DNA from: Siphonodentalium dalli
Lineage: Eukaryota; Mollusca; Scaphopoda; Gadilida; Siphonodentaliidae
Assembly: GCA_032622095.1 (NCBI GenBank)
Contig: CP136068.1
Location: 121,401,989-121,465,988, forward strand
Reading direction: 5' to 3'
Length of the DNA stretch: 64,000 nucleotides
Shown here: in pieces, positions 33,336-45,274 of the stretch
How the letters are laid out: each line of letters starts with the position of its first letter
Position numbering within the stretch: position 1 is the stretch's first letter
Notes under the pieces: generated by a model
Databases searched by the model: none
What the model saw: only the letters and a program-made list of their open reading frames with translations
Told to the model about the DNA's origin: nothing
Position numbers and translations under genes: made by a program

Positions 33336-33564
33336 TATATAGTTAAAATCTGTGCTAAACGGTTTTGTGTTTATTTGACCGACTTAGGGACGTATTTAGA
33401 TGTTATATATGTGTGTTTTAGCCTGCCTGTGGACTTTTCTAAATAGTAAGTCCAAATAGCTGTTGGTGTTTTTGTATCAAAGTTTGAAGAAATTTTATTT
33501 TATTTTTTGGCAATATAAAATCAAAATCGCTAAATATTTGTCAGTTTTAATTAGCTCAGACAAA
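33336..33564. other. No gene seen
   Basis: No feature recognised. Confidence 0.5.
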
Positions 33565-33759
33565 TTAGAGGTATTCAATCCGATCAAGTAATCCGATCAA
33601 GTACTGGGCCAGAAACAATTGAAATAACAAAACTTCAAAAAACAATCTGATCACTATGAGCGTTGATAGGTAGGCTTACTCGTCTCGAATCAACCATTTT
33701 ATCCCCGAAGCCAAAGAAATAGTAACTTATGAGGGCCCGATCGGATTAAGTACCTTTAA
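33565..33759. mobile_element. Family J element, internally deleted
   Basis: GAGGTATTCAATCCGATCAA to GATCGGATTAAGTACCTTTA, with TACTCGTCTCGAATCAACCA inside. About 290 bp shorter than the copy at 9684. Confidence 0.75.
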
Positions 33760-33847
33760 GCTTGCCGATAGGCTCTTGACTCAACATACATGATTGGGGG
33801 AGGAGCCACTCTATGACGTCCCTCAGTCGATTTAATCCCTCGCGTAT

Positions 33848-33910
33848 TCGTAAAAAATAATGCCCACGGGCATTCTTAAAAAATAATGCCCACGGGCATT
33901 CTTAAAAAAG
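33848..33910 (+). repeat. Short 32-bp tandem palindromic repeat
   Basis: AATGCCCACGGGCATTCTTA twice, plus a third degenerate unit. Each AATGCCC/GGGCATT is itself palindromic. Confidence 0.85.
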
Positions 33911-34454
33911 AATGACTGTTGGCGTTAAAATAATGCTCATGCGATCAAAACGCTTGAGCTTTCTGCCAGATAAGAGCCGTGTCAGGACAAAGGGATAACA
34001 CGCCGGTGGGTTTTAATGAATACATAACGCGCCACAGGTAGTTAAAGTGACGTAATTCAATAGTGATATTATAGTTCCGTTCCTGCGTTATGTGGCATGC
34101 AAATATAACTTTTGCACCCCCCAGCCCTGTTAATTAGGGTGGGCTTGAGCCCTCAGACAAGTCAAATTTCAGAACCAACCAATGTATCACATTGTCGAAG
34201 TCTGCATACATAAAACATTCATTGTCGAATGCCAAAGATGATAAGATTTTTTACAAGAACTATCTTGATAATCAGCAATTTTAAACCAAACCCCAACCAA
34301 AGTCTGATATTGTAACGAAAAAATGTGCCAATTAATTATCGCATCATATAAAAAAAATTCACATAAATCAATATTAATTAATAGAAGCGTTTCTGGACAA
34401 GTATCTTCAAGTCATATTTATTATTTTATACCAAGGAATCTATATTAAATGTAT
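33911..34454. other. No gene seen
   Basis: No feature recognised. 34120-34190 weakly resembles 22885-23005 (CAGCCCTGTTAATTAG, CAAATTTCAGAGCC). Confidence 0.4.
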
Positions 34455-34691
34455 TTAACCCTTTCATGACTGAAATTTTGCAAAAAACTTATGTCAATGC
34501 ATTCTCTTATATATTCAAGTCTCCCATAGCGAGCCTCGCAGATATAAGAGAATACATTGGCCTAACAATAGTTACATTGACCTTTTATGCCAGTGCATTC
34601 TCTTATATATGCAAGGCTCTATGGGAGACTATATATAAGAGAATGCACTGGCACAGGATCATTAATGCTTCATCAGTGCAGAAAGGGTTAA
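34455..34691 (-). mobile_element. Family C MITE
   Basis: TTAACCCTTTCATGACTGAA to AGAAAGGGTTAA with both hairpins. The terminal GGAGC block is deleted. Confidence 0.85.
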
Positions 34692-34841
34692 GAAGAGATA
34701 ATCTATCATTAAAGTACAATTCCACTATTTTATCTGCTAAATGAGATATTCAGATTTTTTTAACTTGGAGATCAACCTAATTGTGTAAAACGTAAATTAA
34801 AGAGATATGATATACCTGTAGAGGTAGAAGCAGGTGTAACA

Positions 34842-34990
34842 TCCGTAATCTGGCATGTTAAATAGCTATGAAATCCGTAATCTGTCATGTTATGTAGGTA
34901 CGAAATCTGTAATCTGGCATGTTAAATAGGGACGAAATCCGTAATCTGCCATGTTAAATAGGTATGAAATCCGTACTGTGCCATGTGAAG
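34842..34990 (+). repeat. 36-bp minisatellite, four units
   Basis: Units read GAAATCCGTAATCTGNCATG followed by TTAAATAGG; the last unit is degenerate. Confidence 0.9.
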
Positions 34991-35275
34991 GATAATACTG
35001 AAATGTCTAGAAAACCTCCTCAAAGTGAACTGTCACCGTCAGGATCTTCTCTCTTTATTCCTGAAAAGATATATTATTGTGGCGATGAGAGAAATCTCAG
35101 TAGCTCACAGCGATAACCAAAAGATTTTATGCCACTGATTTACATTTGAAGTAATTTGGTAATTTCATAATCACACAATTACAGGTAGCTTCCGTAAGTA
35201 TCAGTATAAATCGTGATATGGTTATACATATGTTACAAAAGTTCATTAGGCAATAACTGAAGTCGACACTTCATA
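34991..35275. other. No gene seen
   Basis: No feature recognised. Confidence 0.5.
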
Positions 35276-35405
35276 AAAAGTGATGAACACCTACTAGTAT
35301 GTCACTTCAAGCCGATCTTGTGTGTGCTCGCGCTGCATGGTGTCCACTTCACAAAAAGCTATGAACCACCTACGTCACTCCAAGCCGATCATGTGCACAT
35401 GCTTG
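35276..35405 (+). repeat. Two diverged ~85-bp tandem units
   Basis: CCACTTCACAAAAAGCTATG and 'CACTTCATAAAAAGTGATG', then 'CAAGCCGATC' twice. Confidence 0.65.
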
Positions 35406-35596
35406 ATGAGTGTTATGTGAGACTGTGTTGGAATTTGAACAATATATGTTACTTTATACAATTGTTGTGGCAGTTTTGAAAAGTTGTGCAAATTATTAAT
35501 GTTCTGTTAAAATGTACTGGTATATGATTATAAGAAATGACTTGCTGATCGATTGGGTGGGGACATTGGTTTTGCCCGGCAGAGTAATTAAACATA

Positions 35597-35761
35597 CAGT
35601 AATGCTCTAATTAATCGACTCCTTAAACACAGCAGAATTATGGGTAACTTTTCAGGATTTAGTCGGAAAAATGGCTTGTTGCCATTCATCGGAAAGCTCT
35701 GAGAGCTTTCCGATGAATGGCAACAAGCCATTTAAGAAGTCGATTAATTAGAGCATTACTG
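35597..35761. mobile_element. Family B MITE, right arm shortened
   Basis: CAGTAATGCTCTAATTAATC to TTAGAGCATTACTG. The right arm jumps from CAACAAGCCA to TTTAAGAAGTCG. Confidence 0.85.
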
Positions 35762-36007
35762 CAGTTTGTATATATATATCTTTATTCCTCCATACAATGA
35801 AGAGCATATATATAAACAAAACAAAGAAGAAAAAAAAAATCATTACAAATAAGTTGAGAACAAAAATACATCAAAATTTGGCTATACAATATACATGGTT
35901 ATATAATTTGACTGCCAAAAGAGGCAGATACGAACATACGAGTACACGAGTACACGCTCGATCACGCACTTGCATATGCACTTCATGCATATACACATAC
36001 ATCCACT

Positions 36008-36023
36008 TATACATATATAGACA

Positions 36024-36061
<38 letters not shown>

Positions 36062-36195
36062 CACACCCTCACACACCCTCACACACACACAAACACACCC
36101 GAACGCACCCTCTCCACCCTCTCACACGCACGTGCACACCCTCACACACACACACACCCTCACACACACACACCCACCCTCACACACACATCCAC
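36008..36195. repeat. (CA)n and CACACCCT microsatellite
   Basis: Pure CA, then mixed CACACCCTCACA repeats. The long frames across it are histidine-threonine artefacts. Confidence 0.95.
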
Positions 36196-36454
36196 GCATA
36201 TATATGAATACATTATGTAACGTCATGCACCTATATATGCAGTGTATATGTGCATGTACATGGAATTAACTACACCAAAGCATATTATGTGGGACATTAT
36301 GAGGAAATAAGGAGTATGAAATAATTCACGTCGAGCTGAAGCGGGACTTTAAATTGTGTTTAAAACGGTTATACAATATGTTAATTAAAAGGGTTATCTT
36401 AAGTGCAAGCGAGATATCTCCAAGGTTTGAATAATTGCAAAAGTTGTATGGTAT
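36196..36454. other. No gene seen
   Basis: 'GAAATAATTCACGTCGAGCT' near 36320 weakly resembles the palindrome at 29985. Confidence 0.35.
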
Positions 36455-36657
36455 TTATATACACATACATATGTATACACACATACGCATGCATGTATAC
36501 ATATACATATACGGACTATACGCATACATACACACATACATATACATATACATACACATACACATGTATATATACATACACATACATATATATATATACA
36601 TATACATACATATACATACATATACATACATATACATACATATACATACATATACAT

Positions 36658-36713
<56 letters not shown>

Positions 36714-36730
36714 GCACACACACACACATG
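36455..36730. repeat. (ATACAT)n / (TA)n / (CA)n microsatellite
   Basis: About 275 bp of ATACAT-type repeats, then about 20 TA and CA dinucleotides. Confidence 0.95.
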
Positions 36731-36975
36731 TAGATATGGGTATGGCTTGTGCCATCATGTATCCGGAAGAATACTAAGATTCATGGATGTCCGTTGAAGT
36801 CAGGTTATGTAAAATGTATCGTACGTAAACTGTTAAACAGCCTACACATGCAGGAAGATATGGGTAATTTGAAGTATATATAATTATACATGTTTGGCGG
36901 AACGGTGCATGGTACTGAATTGACCAAAGCTGTGACTGAGATAATTTACCAACTAACTGTAAATGTATTAATAGA

Positions 36976-37030
36976 AGAAAAAAAAAATAAGAAAAAAAAA
37001 GGGAAAAAAAAAAAAATAAAAAAAAAAATA
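36976..37030. repeat. A-rich tract
   Basis: A runs broken by G and T. It lies beyond the 3' side of the minus-strand LINE remnant, where it would appear as T-rich on the coding strand. Confidence 0.9.
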
Positions 37031-37067
37031 ACGCCATTATATTCCGAAAGAGCGCTGATCACTTTAG

Positions 37068-37480
37068 TTAACCATCATCAAAATGAAACTGTTTCCACAT
37101 AAATGCTGTAGTCCTAACGAGCAACCGAGATAAATTAAGGTGGTTATCTGAGAGCAGAGCGAGATCTCTATGTGGCGATCCCAGAAGGGCAGACAGTAGC
37201 TGCAAACGGGGTAATTGGTCTAGGTAAAGGAAACATTCAATGCCATGTTGGTCAATGACGTGATACCACATGTCATTCCGAATATGTAGCAATGATGGGC
37301 AATCTAACAAGATATGTTGTACTACACATGGGTAGGTCGCTAAACAGTGTTTGCATGTGTCAGTTTCTCCGAAAGCTGTATGTGCGATTATGCGACCAAT
37401 CAGGAGGAATACAAATTTTTCCTTCGGAAATTGTGAGCACAGTTTCCATATACCGATCGTTCGCAGCGTGGAGATATTTC
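37068..37480 (-). pseudogene. LINE C-terminal remnant, zinc-knuckle region
   Basis: Read on the minus strand, the frame gives KEKFVFLLIGRIIAHTAFGE, then TDTCKHCLATYPCVVQHILL and DCPSLLHIRNDMW, ending at a stop at 37068. This is the 'LRIGHT...C..C....(T/V)..HILL.CP.....R' signature after the reverse transcriptase (and RNase H where present) of Jockey/I-type non-LTR elements. It binds nucleic acid in active elements. Upstream the frame meets a stop near 37480, so reverse transcriptase is absent and the copy is 5'-truncated and dead. The clade is uncertain. Confidence 0.8.
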
Positions 37481-37564
37481 ATATGGCATCATTAGGTGAC
37501 ACATTTTTTAACAGAAAAAATAGTTATAAAAAATACTTTAAATCGAGGTGTAGGTGAATCACAA

Positions 37565-40253
37565 TGAAAGTGTCAATGACACTGCAGCTCAACTTGGAAA
37601 GGGAATAATTTAATGTATTACAGTCAATGGAGTGATTAGGAATGTGGATAGTTGAATAACTAATACTAGTTTATCAACATGAAGAGATATATATATATAA
37701 AAGTAAAATCTAAGATGGTTGCTGGCAGCTATGTTTTCCAATAAAATTCAATAAAAAGGAGTGTAAAAAATGAGCAGTAAAGGATTTAGCCATACACAGA
37801 GTAAAATCCAAGATGGCAGCTGGCGGCAATGTTTTTTGTCCGAATGACCCCAAAATGACTCTTTCCCATCTACATTCCAATTTCAACAGCCATGAAAAAT
37901 TTCATGATGATCAGACTAAAGGTACGACCTGTAGCCCGTGCTAAAGGATTTAGTCATACAAAGAATAAATTCCAAGATGGCTGCTGGTGGCCATGATTTA
38001 TGGCCGAATGACCCCAAAATAAGTCGTTCCCATCTACATGTACATGTCATTATTAACATCCATGACAAATTTTATGATTATCCAACTAAAGGTACGACCT
38101 GTAGCTTAAAGGATTTAGTCATACAAAGAGTAAAATCCAAGATGGCTGCTGGCGGCCATGTTTTTTGTCCGAATGACCCCAAAATGACTCTTTCCCATCT
38201 ACATTCCAATTTCAACAGCCATGAACAATTTCATGATAATCAGACTAAAGGTACGACCTGTAGCCCGTGCTAAAGGATTTAGTCATACAAAGAGTAAAAT
38301 CCAAGATGGCTGCTGGTGGCCATGTCTTATGGCCGAATGACCCCAAAATGACTCATTCCCATCTACATGTCATTATTAACATCCATGACAAATTTTATGA
38401 TGATCAGACTAAAGGTACGACCTGTAGCCTGTGCTAAAGGATCTAGTCATACAAAGAGTAAAATCCAAGATGGCTGCTGGTGGCCATGTTTTTTGGCCGA
38501 ATGACCTCAAAATGACTCGTTCCCATCTACATGTCATTGTTAACATCCATGACAAATTTATGATGATCAGACTAAAGGTATGACCTGTAGCCCGTGCTAA
38601 AGGATTTAGTCATACAAAGAGTAAAATCCAAGATGGCTGCTGGCGGCCATGTTTTTTGGCCGAATGACCCCAAAATGAATTGTTCCCATCTACATGTCAA
38701 TATTAACATCCAAGACAAATTTCATGATGATCAGACGAACAGTACGACATGTAGCCCGTGCTAATGGATTGAATTTTGAAATCAAAGATGGCCGCTGGTG
38801 GCCATGTTTTTTGGCCGAATGACCCCAAAATGACTCGTTCCCATCTACATGTCATTGTTAACATCCATGACAAATTTTATGATGATCAGACTAAAGGTAT
38901 GACCTGTAGCCTGTGCAAAAGGATTTAGTCATACAAAGAGTAAAATCCAAGATGGCTGTTGTGGCCATGTTTTTTGGCCGAATGACCCCAAAATTAATCG
39001 TTCCCATCTACATGTCAATATTAACATCTGTGACAAATTTCATGATGATCAGACAAACAGTACGACCTGTAGCCCGTGTTAATGGATTTAATTTTGAAAT
39101 CAAAGATGGCCGCTGGCGGCCATGTTTTTCGTCCGAGTGACACCAAAATGACTCGTTCCCATCTACATTCCAATTTCAACAGCCATGAAAAATTTCATGA
39201 TGATCAGACTCAAGGTACGACCTGTAGTCCGTGCTAAAGGAGTTAGTCATACAAAGAGTAAAATCCAAGATGGCTGCTGGCGGCCATGTTTTTTGGCCGA
39301 ATAACCCCAAAATGACTCGTTCCCATCTACATGTCATTATTAACATTCATGACAAATTTTATGATGATCAGACTAAAGGTACGACCTGTAGCCCGTGCTA
39401 AAGGATTTAGTCATACAAAGAGTAAAATCCAAGATAGCTGCTGGCGGCCATGTTTTTCAGCCGAATGACCCCAAAATGACTCGTTCCCATCTACATGTCA
39501 TTGTTAACATCCATGACAAATTTTATGATGATCAGACAAAAGGTACGACCTGTAGCCCGTGCTAAAGAATTTAGTATTACAAAGAGTAAAATCCAAGATG
39601 GCCGTTGGCGGCAATGTTTTTATGCCGAATGACCCCAAAATGACTCGTTCCCATCTACATGTCAATATTAACATCCATGACAAATTTCATGATGATCAGA
39701 CGAACAGTACGACCTGTGGCTCGTGCTAATGGATTAAATTTTGAAATCAAAGATGGCAGCTGGCGGCCATGTTTTTTGTCCAAATGACCCCAAAATGACT
39801 CGTTCCCATCTAGATTCCAATTTCAACAGCCCGTGCTAAAGGATTTAGTCATACAAAGAGTAAAATCTAAGAAGGCTGCCGGCGGCCATGTTTTTTGGCA
39901 GAATGACCCCAAAATTACTCATTCACATCTACATGTCAATATTAACATCCATGACAAATTTCATGACAATAAGACGAACAGTATGGCCTGTAGCCCGTGC
40001 TAATGGATTGAATTTTGAAATCCAAGATGGCCACTGGTGGCCATGTTTTTTATCTGAATGACCCCAAAATGACTCGTTCCCATCTACATGTCAATGTCAA
40101 CATCCATGACAAATTTCATAATAATCAGACCAAAGGTACGAACTGTAGCCCGTGCTAAAGGAAATTGTTGACAAATCACGCACACTCGCACACACGTACG
40201 ACGGATACCAAACCATGGCAATAGCTCAAACTTTACAAAGTAAAGTTGAGCTA
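37565..40253 (+). mobile_element. Family D array element, about 16 units
   Basis: Left end TGAAAGTGTCAATGACACTG and CAGCTCAACTT. Then units of about 163 bp, each with CCAAGATGGCTGCTGGCGGC, 'GACCCCAAAATGACTCGTTC', ACATCCATGACAAATTTCAT and GGTACGACCTGTAGCCCGTG. Right side: CGCACACTCGCACACACGTA, CCATGGCAATAGCTC, and a terminal hairpin at 40222-40253 (AGCTCAAACTTTAC / GTAAAGTTGAGCT). The AGCTCAACTT motif is inverted at the two ends, as described for Helentron-type (pearl) elements. No replicase is encoded; the unit's open frame (e.g. KMAAGGHVFWPNDPKM) reflects repeat structure. Confidence 0.75.
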
Positions 40254-40671
40254 AAAACTGGAGGGACAGTGAAACATTTGTAACACCAGATATTTCTCAT
40301 GTTTATTTGAAAATAACAATGCAATATTTTCATATAAACAAAGATAAATAACTCTAGAATGAAAACATGAACCCTCAATTGATTGCCATTATAGTAGTGA
40401 ACATCTGTTGGTAGAGATAGACAAAAAACCAACACTTCCATATAAACAAAGATGAATAACTCTAGAATGGAAAACCGCAAAAAAAAAAAACGATTGAACA
40501 CTCAATTGATTGCCCTCATACATGTAGTTGTGAACATCCATACCAAATTTTATTCAAATCCGACATCCAGTGTTTGAGATATCTGCACGGATGGAAGGAT
40601 TTATGTCTGGACGGCTCGACGAACGGAGATCAATCCAGTATAACCCCCCATTCTCTTCGAGAGTGGGGATA
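40254..40671 (+). mobile_element. P-type tandem-unit element
   Basis: Two units share CATATAAACAAAGAT, AATAACTCTAGAATG and CTCAATTGATTGCC. An ACGG-poor tract (GGACGGCTCGACGAACGGAG) and the hairpin CCCCCATTCTCTTCGAGAGTGGGG-like end follow. It abuts the D hairpin directly. Confidence 0.6.
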
Positions 40672-40703
40672 TACAGTAATGCCCTAAATAAACAACTCCT
40701 TAA

Positions 40704-41474
40704 CTGGTTCAGTGCTGAAAGCCCATATTTGGACCCTATGTAAGAGTGCTGGAAGCCCAGATATGGGCTTTGGCAATGACACTGTCTTGTTTAGTCAACT
40801 CTTGTTTAGTTTAATCATTTAAATAGCGTTTGTCAGGTAATATTTCAGAAATATTGTTACATATATAATTAAATTGGGACATTGTGAAGTTTGAATGGAT
40901 GCCGACCAATAAAATTGTCAGAAAAGGTACTTACATCGCGAAAAGTTTGAGGAAAATTACAAATGTTTTGCCCTAAGGGCGGCCGACAACCAAGCTCATA
41001 ACCATAACCTAATCAGACATCCAGGCTCATATCGATAACCTACTTTGACAAACAGACAACCAGGCTCATAACCATAGCCTAATGAGACATCCAGGCCCAT
41101 AACCATTGCCTAATGAGACATCCAGACTCATAATCATTGCCTAATGAGACATCCAGACCCATAACCATAGTCTAATGAGACATCAAGGCTCATAACCATA
41201 GCCTAATGAGACATCCAGGCCCGTAGGCATAGCCATAGCCTAATGAGACATCCAGACGCATAACCATAGCCTATTGAGACATCCAAGCTCATAACCATAG
41301 CCTAGTGAGACATCCAGGCTCACAACATAATCACAAATGCATATATTTGGGGGTCAAATTTGAGAAAAGAGTGCAAATTATCAACTCCGAGCATAAAATT
41401 CAATAATTTTCTGTTTGTTGAAATATATATACGCATTTTATTACGTGTATGTAGGATATTTAGCAGCGAACCAG
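40704..41474. mobile_element. TTAA-target (piggyBac-like) insertion inside a B element
   Basis: TTAA at 40700-40703 and 41475-41478 is the target duplication. The ends CTGGTTCAGTGCTGAAA and TTTAGCAGCGAACCAG are imperfect inverted repeats. A near-palindrome around AAGCCCATATTTGG/AGATATGGGCTT lies near the left end. The body contains a 30-bp minisatellite. No transposase is present. Confidence 0.8.
40990..41330 (+). repeat. 30-bp minisatellite, about 11 units
   Basis: CCAGGCTCATAACCATAGCC followed by TAATGAGACAT, repeated with point changes (CAGACTCATAATCATTGCC). Contained within the TTAA insertion. Confidence 0.9.
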
Positions 41475-41567
41475 TTAACTGCAGCAGAATTATGGGTAAT
41501 TTTTCAGGATTTAATCGGAAATATGGCTCTGCTGTAGTTAAGGAGTCGATTAATTAGGGCATCACTG

Positions 41568-42007
41568 TAAATAGTGGGTCTGATTATACCACAGGAGATT
41601 GAAACTATCGGTCTACTCCAAAGATGGGGATGCAGTATTGAAAATTGTAAATGGGGCATCCCCAACGAAGACCTTCTTGCCCTGTCCCTGAGTTCAGGGA
41701 AAAAAAGACACCGTCTTTAATACTTTAATGTCCCGGATTCAGTTGAAACAAATGGGAGACATATTGCAAGCACAGAGATTAGTTCAGCCTAATTCCTCAG
41801 ATCACAGACGTACTCACTGAATACTAATGTTGTGGACAGATTTATCTGGGTGTGTTGGTTGTCTGTACCTATTTTGCACCCACACCTGTATCTCACGGCT
41901 ATCACTCATTTTACATTTCAAAAGGTTCTGTGTTTGTTGCGGAATTAATGTGTTTATCCACCTCATTCCAGATGTAATCCCAGGAAACATAAACCCCCAA
42001 CAATGAT
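41568..42007. other. No gene seen
   Basis: No feature recognised. Confidence 0.5.
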
Positions 42008-42090
42008 TTAACCCTTTCTTACACTAAATGGATTCTCCCACCCAGTTATAAAAGTATACATCGGATTGGTCCACTACATATTTTGAGGTA
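42008..42090 (-). mobile_element. Family F terminal fragment
   Basis: TTAACCCTTTCTTACACTAA and 'CAGTTATAAAAGTATACATC' only. Confidence 0.65.
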
Positions 42091-42302
42091 TGACCATGAA
42101 ACAAAAGCAGATGACAGTTTTTATAAACTGAGATTGAATATACCCGATTCCCGATTCAAATTGTCGATTCATACATGACCGTCATGATGAATTGCATCAG
42201 CAAACTTGGTAAAAGTGTGTCAATGATACCTTATTGGGTGATTTTTAATGAAATAAAATACATGAAATATATCAACTAACTTTTATGGACATTATAATTG
42301 AA

Positions 42303-44192
42303 TGAAAGTGTCAATGACACTGTAGCTCAACTTAGGTAGGGGAATAATTTAATGGTTGACAGTAAATGGAGGAATAGGAAAGGTGCTAATTGAAATGTCT
42401 AACCTGCGCCAAAGGATTTAGTGATGCAAAGAGTAAAATACAAGATGGCTGCTGGTGGCCATTTTTTTTGACCAATTGACCCCAAAAGGACTCGTTCCCA
42501 TCTACGTATAATTGTTAACATCCATGACAAATTTTATGAAGATCTGACCAAAGCTACGACCTACAAATTTCATGATGATCAGACGAACAGTACGACCTGT
42601 AGACCGCGCCAATTGATTGAATTTTGAAATCCAAGATGGCCGCTGGCAGCCATGTTATTTGGCCGAATGACCCCACAATGATTCGTTCCCATCTACATGT
42701 CAACATTCATGACAAATTTCATAAAGATTAGACCAAAGGTACAACTCGTTCCCATCTACATGTCAGTGTTAACATCCATGACAAATTTAATAAAGATCAG
42801 ACCAAAGGTATGACCTGTAGCCCACGCCAAAGGATTTAGTCATGCAAAGAGTAAAATGCGGGTGGCCATGTTTTTTGACCGAATGACCCCAAAACGACTC
42901 GTTCCCATCTACATGTCATTGTTATAATTCATGACAAATTTCATGACCATCTGACCAAAGCTACGACCTGTAGCCCACACCAAAGGATTTAGTCATGCAA
43001 AGAGTAAAATCCAAGATGGCTGCTGGTGGCCATGTTTTTTGACCGAATGACCCCAAAACGACTCGATCCCATCTACATGTCATTATTAACATCAATGACA
43101 AATTTCATGATGATCAGACGAACAGTACGACCTGTAGCCCGTGCCAATGGATTGAATCTTGAAATCCAAGATGGCTGCCAGCGGCCATGTTTTTTGGCCG
43201 AATGACCCCAAAATGACTCGTTCCCATCTACATGTCAATGTCAACATTCATGACAAATTTCATCAAGATCAGACCAAAGGTACGACCTGTAGCCCGCACC
43301 AAACGATTAGTCATGCAAATAGTAAAATCCAAGATGGCTGCTGGCGGCCATGTTTTTCGGCCGAACGACCCCAAAATCCCTCGTTCCCATCTACATGTCA
43401 TTGTTAACATCCATGACAACTTTCATGATGTTCCGATCAAAGCTACGACCTGTAGCCCGCGCCAAAGGATTTAGTCATGCAAAGAGTAAAATCCAAGATG
43501 GCTGCTGGCGGCCATGTTTATTGGCCGAACGACCCCAAAATGACTCGTTCCCATCTACATGTCAATATTAACATCCATGACAAATTTCATGATGATCAGA
43601 CGAACAGTACGATCTGTAGCCCGCGCCAATGGATTGAATCTTGAAATCCAAGATGGCTGCCAGCGGCCATGTTTTTTGGCCGAATGACCCCAAAATGACT
43701 CGTTCCCATCTACATGTCAATGTCAACATTCATGACAAATTTCATGATGTTCCGATCGAAGCTACAACCTGTAGCCTGCGCCAAAGGATTTAGTCATGCA
43801 AAGAGTAAAATCCAAGATGGCTGCTGGCAGCCATATTTTTTGGCCGAACGACCCCAAAATCACTCGTTCCCATCTACATGTCAATATTAACATCAATGAC
43901 AAATTTCATGATGATCAGATGAACAGTACGACCTGTAGGCCGCGCCAATGGATTGAATCTTGAAATCCAAGATGGCTGCCAGCGGCCATGTTTTTTGGCC
44001 GAATGACCCCAAAATGACTCGTTCCCATCTACATTCATGACAAATTTCATGAAGATCAGACCAAAGGTACAACCTGTAGCCCGCGCCAAAGGAAATTGTT
44101 GACGGACACACGGACACACAGACACACGGACACACGGACGACGGACGCCAAACCATGGCAATAGCTCAAACTTACAAAAGTAAGTTGAGCTA
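42303..44192 (+). mobile_element. Family D array element, about 10 units
   Basis: Same ends as the copy at 37565, with an alternation of two unit types: one enters through GGATTTAGTCATGCAAAGAG, the other through GGATTGAATCTTGAAATCC. ACGG-type tract GGACACACGGACGACGGACG and terminal hairpin at 44162-44192 (TAGCTCAAACTTAC / GTAAGTTGAGCTA). One unit near 42850 is shortened. Confidence 0.8.
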
Positions 44193-44285
44193 ATAATAAT
44201 GGCCATGGACAACTGAAGTTAAATCCAGAGCTAGCTGATCCAGAGTTGGAACGCTTTGTTGGTGTGTGCCTCAAATAAAAAAATT

Positions 44286-44436
44286 ACCCAACCCTTCCAT
44301 GATGGGAGCTGCGGTGGTGTAGCATTAAAGATCCTGTGCCCATGCATTTATTAAATTTATTTGAGAGTCTCCCATAGAGAGCCTCACATATGTAAGAGAA
44401 AGCACTGGCTTACAAGGCCAAGGTAAATATTGTTCG
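44286..44436 (+). mobile_element. Family C fragment
   Basis: CCCTTCCATGATGGGAGCTG and one hairpin. It ends at AAATATTGTT before the second. Confidence 0.75.
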
Positions 44437-44654
44437 AGTTTTTAATCAGTCAACGATATTCATGACAGATTACTCTTTCGCATCTAGTTGTATTTATAGC
44501 TATTTCTAAATACTACGATTCTCACAAACATTTATTATGCCAGGAATGCACTCCATATTTGGAAACAGTTCATCACGTCATGTTGGGAATGCCACATCGT
44601 CGTAGATGAAAATATTATGGACACTTCTAGAGACGTACATCCGATATAGGATTT
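44437..44654. other. No gene seen
   Basis: No feature recognised. Confidence 0.5.
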
Positions 44655-44799
44655 TCTTTCAGGATTTAGTCGGAAATATGGCTTGTTTCCATTCATCGGA
44701 AAGCTCTCACCATATTTCCGACTAAATCACTGACTAAATCCTGAAAATTTTCCCATAATTCTGCTGTGGTTTAGGGGTCAATTATTTAGGACATTACTG
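44655..44799. mobile_element. Family B MITE, left end lost
   Basis: TCAGGATTTAGTCGGAAATA to TTAGGACATTACTG, missing the left terminus. Confidence 0.75.
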
Positions 44800-44976
44800 T
44801 AGTTGACAGCATGGAAATTAGGGCATTATTGTATATGGCATCAAGCTGGTGCAATATCTTTGAATGTTTTATTAGCTCAGGAAAGCTAACATATCTCTAA
44901 CAGTAACTGCAACTTCGTGAAACATCTCTACTGAACATAGATACACATACTGAGCACTGTGATGAACAATATGACT

Positions 44977-45199
44977 TTAACCCTGTCATGATGGGAGATG
45001 CGCTGGTGCAGCATTAAAGATCCTGTTCCAGTGCATTCTCTTATATATTTGAGTCTCCCATAGGTCAAGGTAAATATTGTTAGGCCAATGCATTCTCTTA
45101 TATATACGAGGCACCCTACGGGCGACTCGCATATATAAGAGAATGCATTGGCACAGGGTTTTCGCAAAATTCAGGAAGCTCCAGCCTTGACAGGGTTAA
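44977..45199 (+). mobile_element. Family C MITE
   Basis: TTAACCCTGTCATGATGGGA to CCTTGACAGGGTTAA. First hairpin half-deleted, second intact (CACCCTACGGGCGACTCG). Confidence 0.85.
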
Positions 45200-45274
45200 C
45201 TTACGAAATGATGTAGATGTTGAATACTGAACTGGATTATACTCCCGAGGTCGATGGGCCTGTATGATTATAAT

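Larger units (their letters stand above)
40674..41567. mobile_element. Family B MITE split by a TTAA insertion
   Basis: CAGTAATGCCCTAAATAA to TTAGGGCATCACTG with TA outside. It is interrupted after CTCCTTAA and resumes with TTAACTGCAGCAGAATT. Part of one arm after the insertion is also missing. Confidence 0.85.

Noticed and set aside
35797-36797. Open frames of 80-136 codons rich in His/Thr or Ile/Tyr/Val
   Set aside because: They only translate CA, TA and ATACAT microsatellites.
36774-37037. Phe-rich minus-strand frame of 87 codons
   Set aside because: Product of the A-rich tract at 36976-37030.
37938-38273. Frame repeating KMAAGGHVF.PNDPKM
   Set aside because: It follows the D tandem unit. 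Other units of the same array are frameshifted or stopped, so there is no selected protein.
40980-41330. CRISPR-like regular repeats
   Set aside because: Contiguous 30-bp minisatellite units without spacers, inside a eukaryotic transposon.
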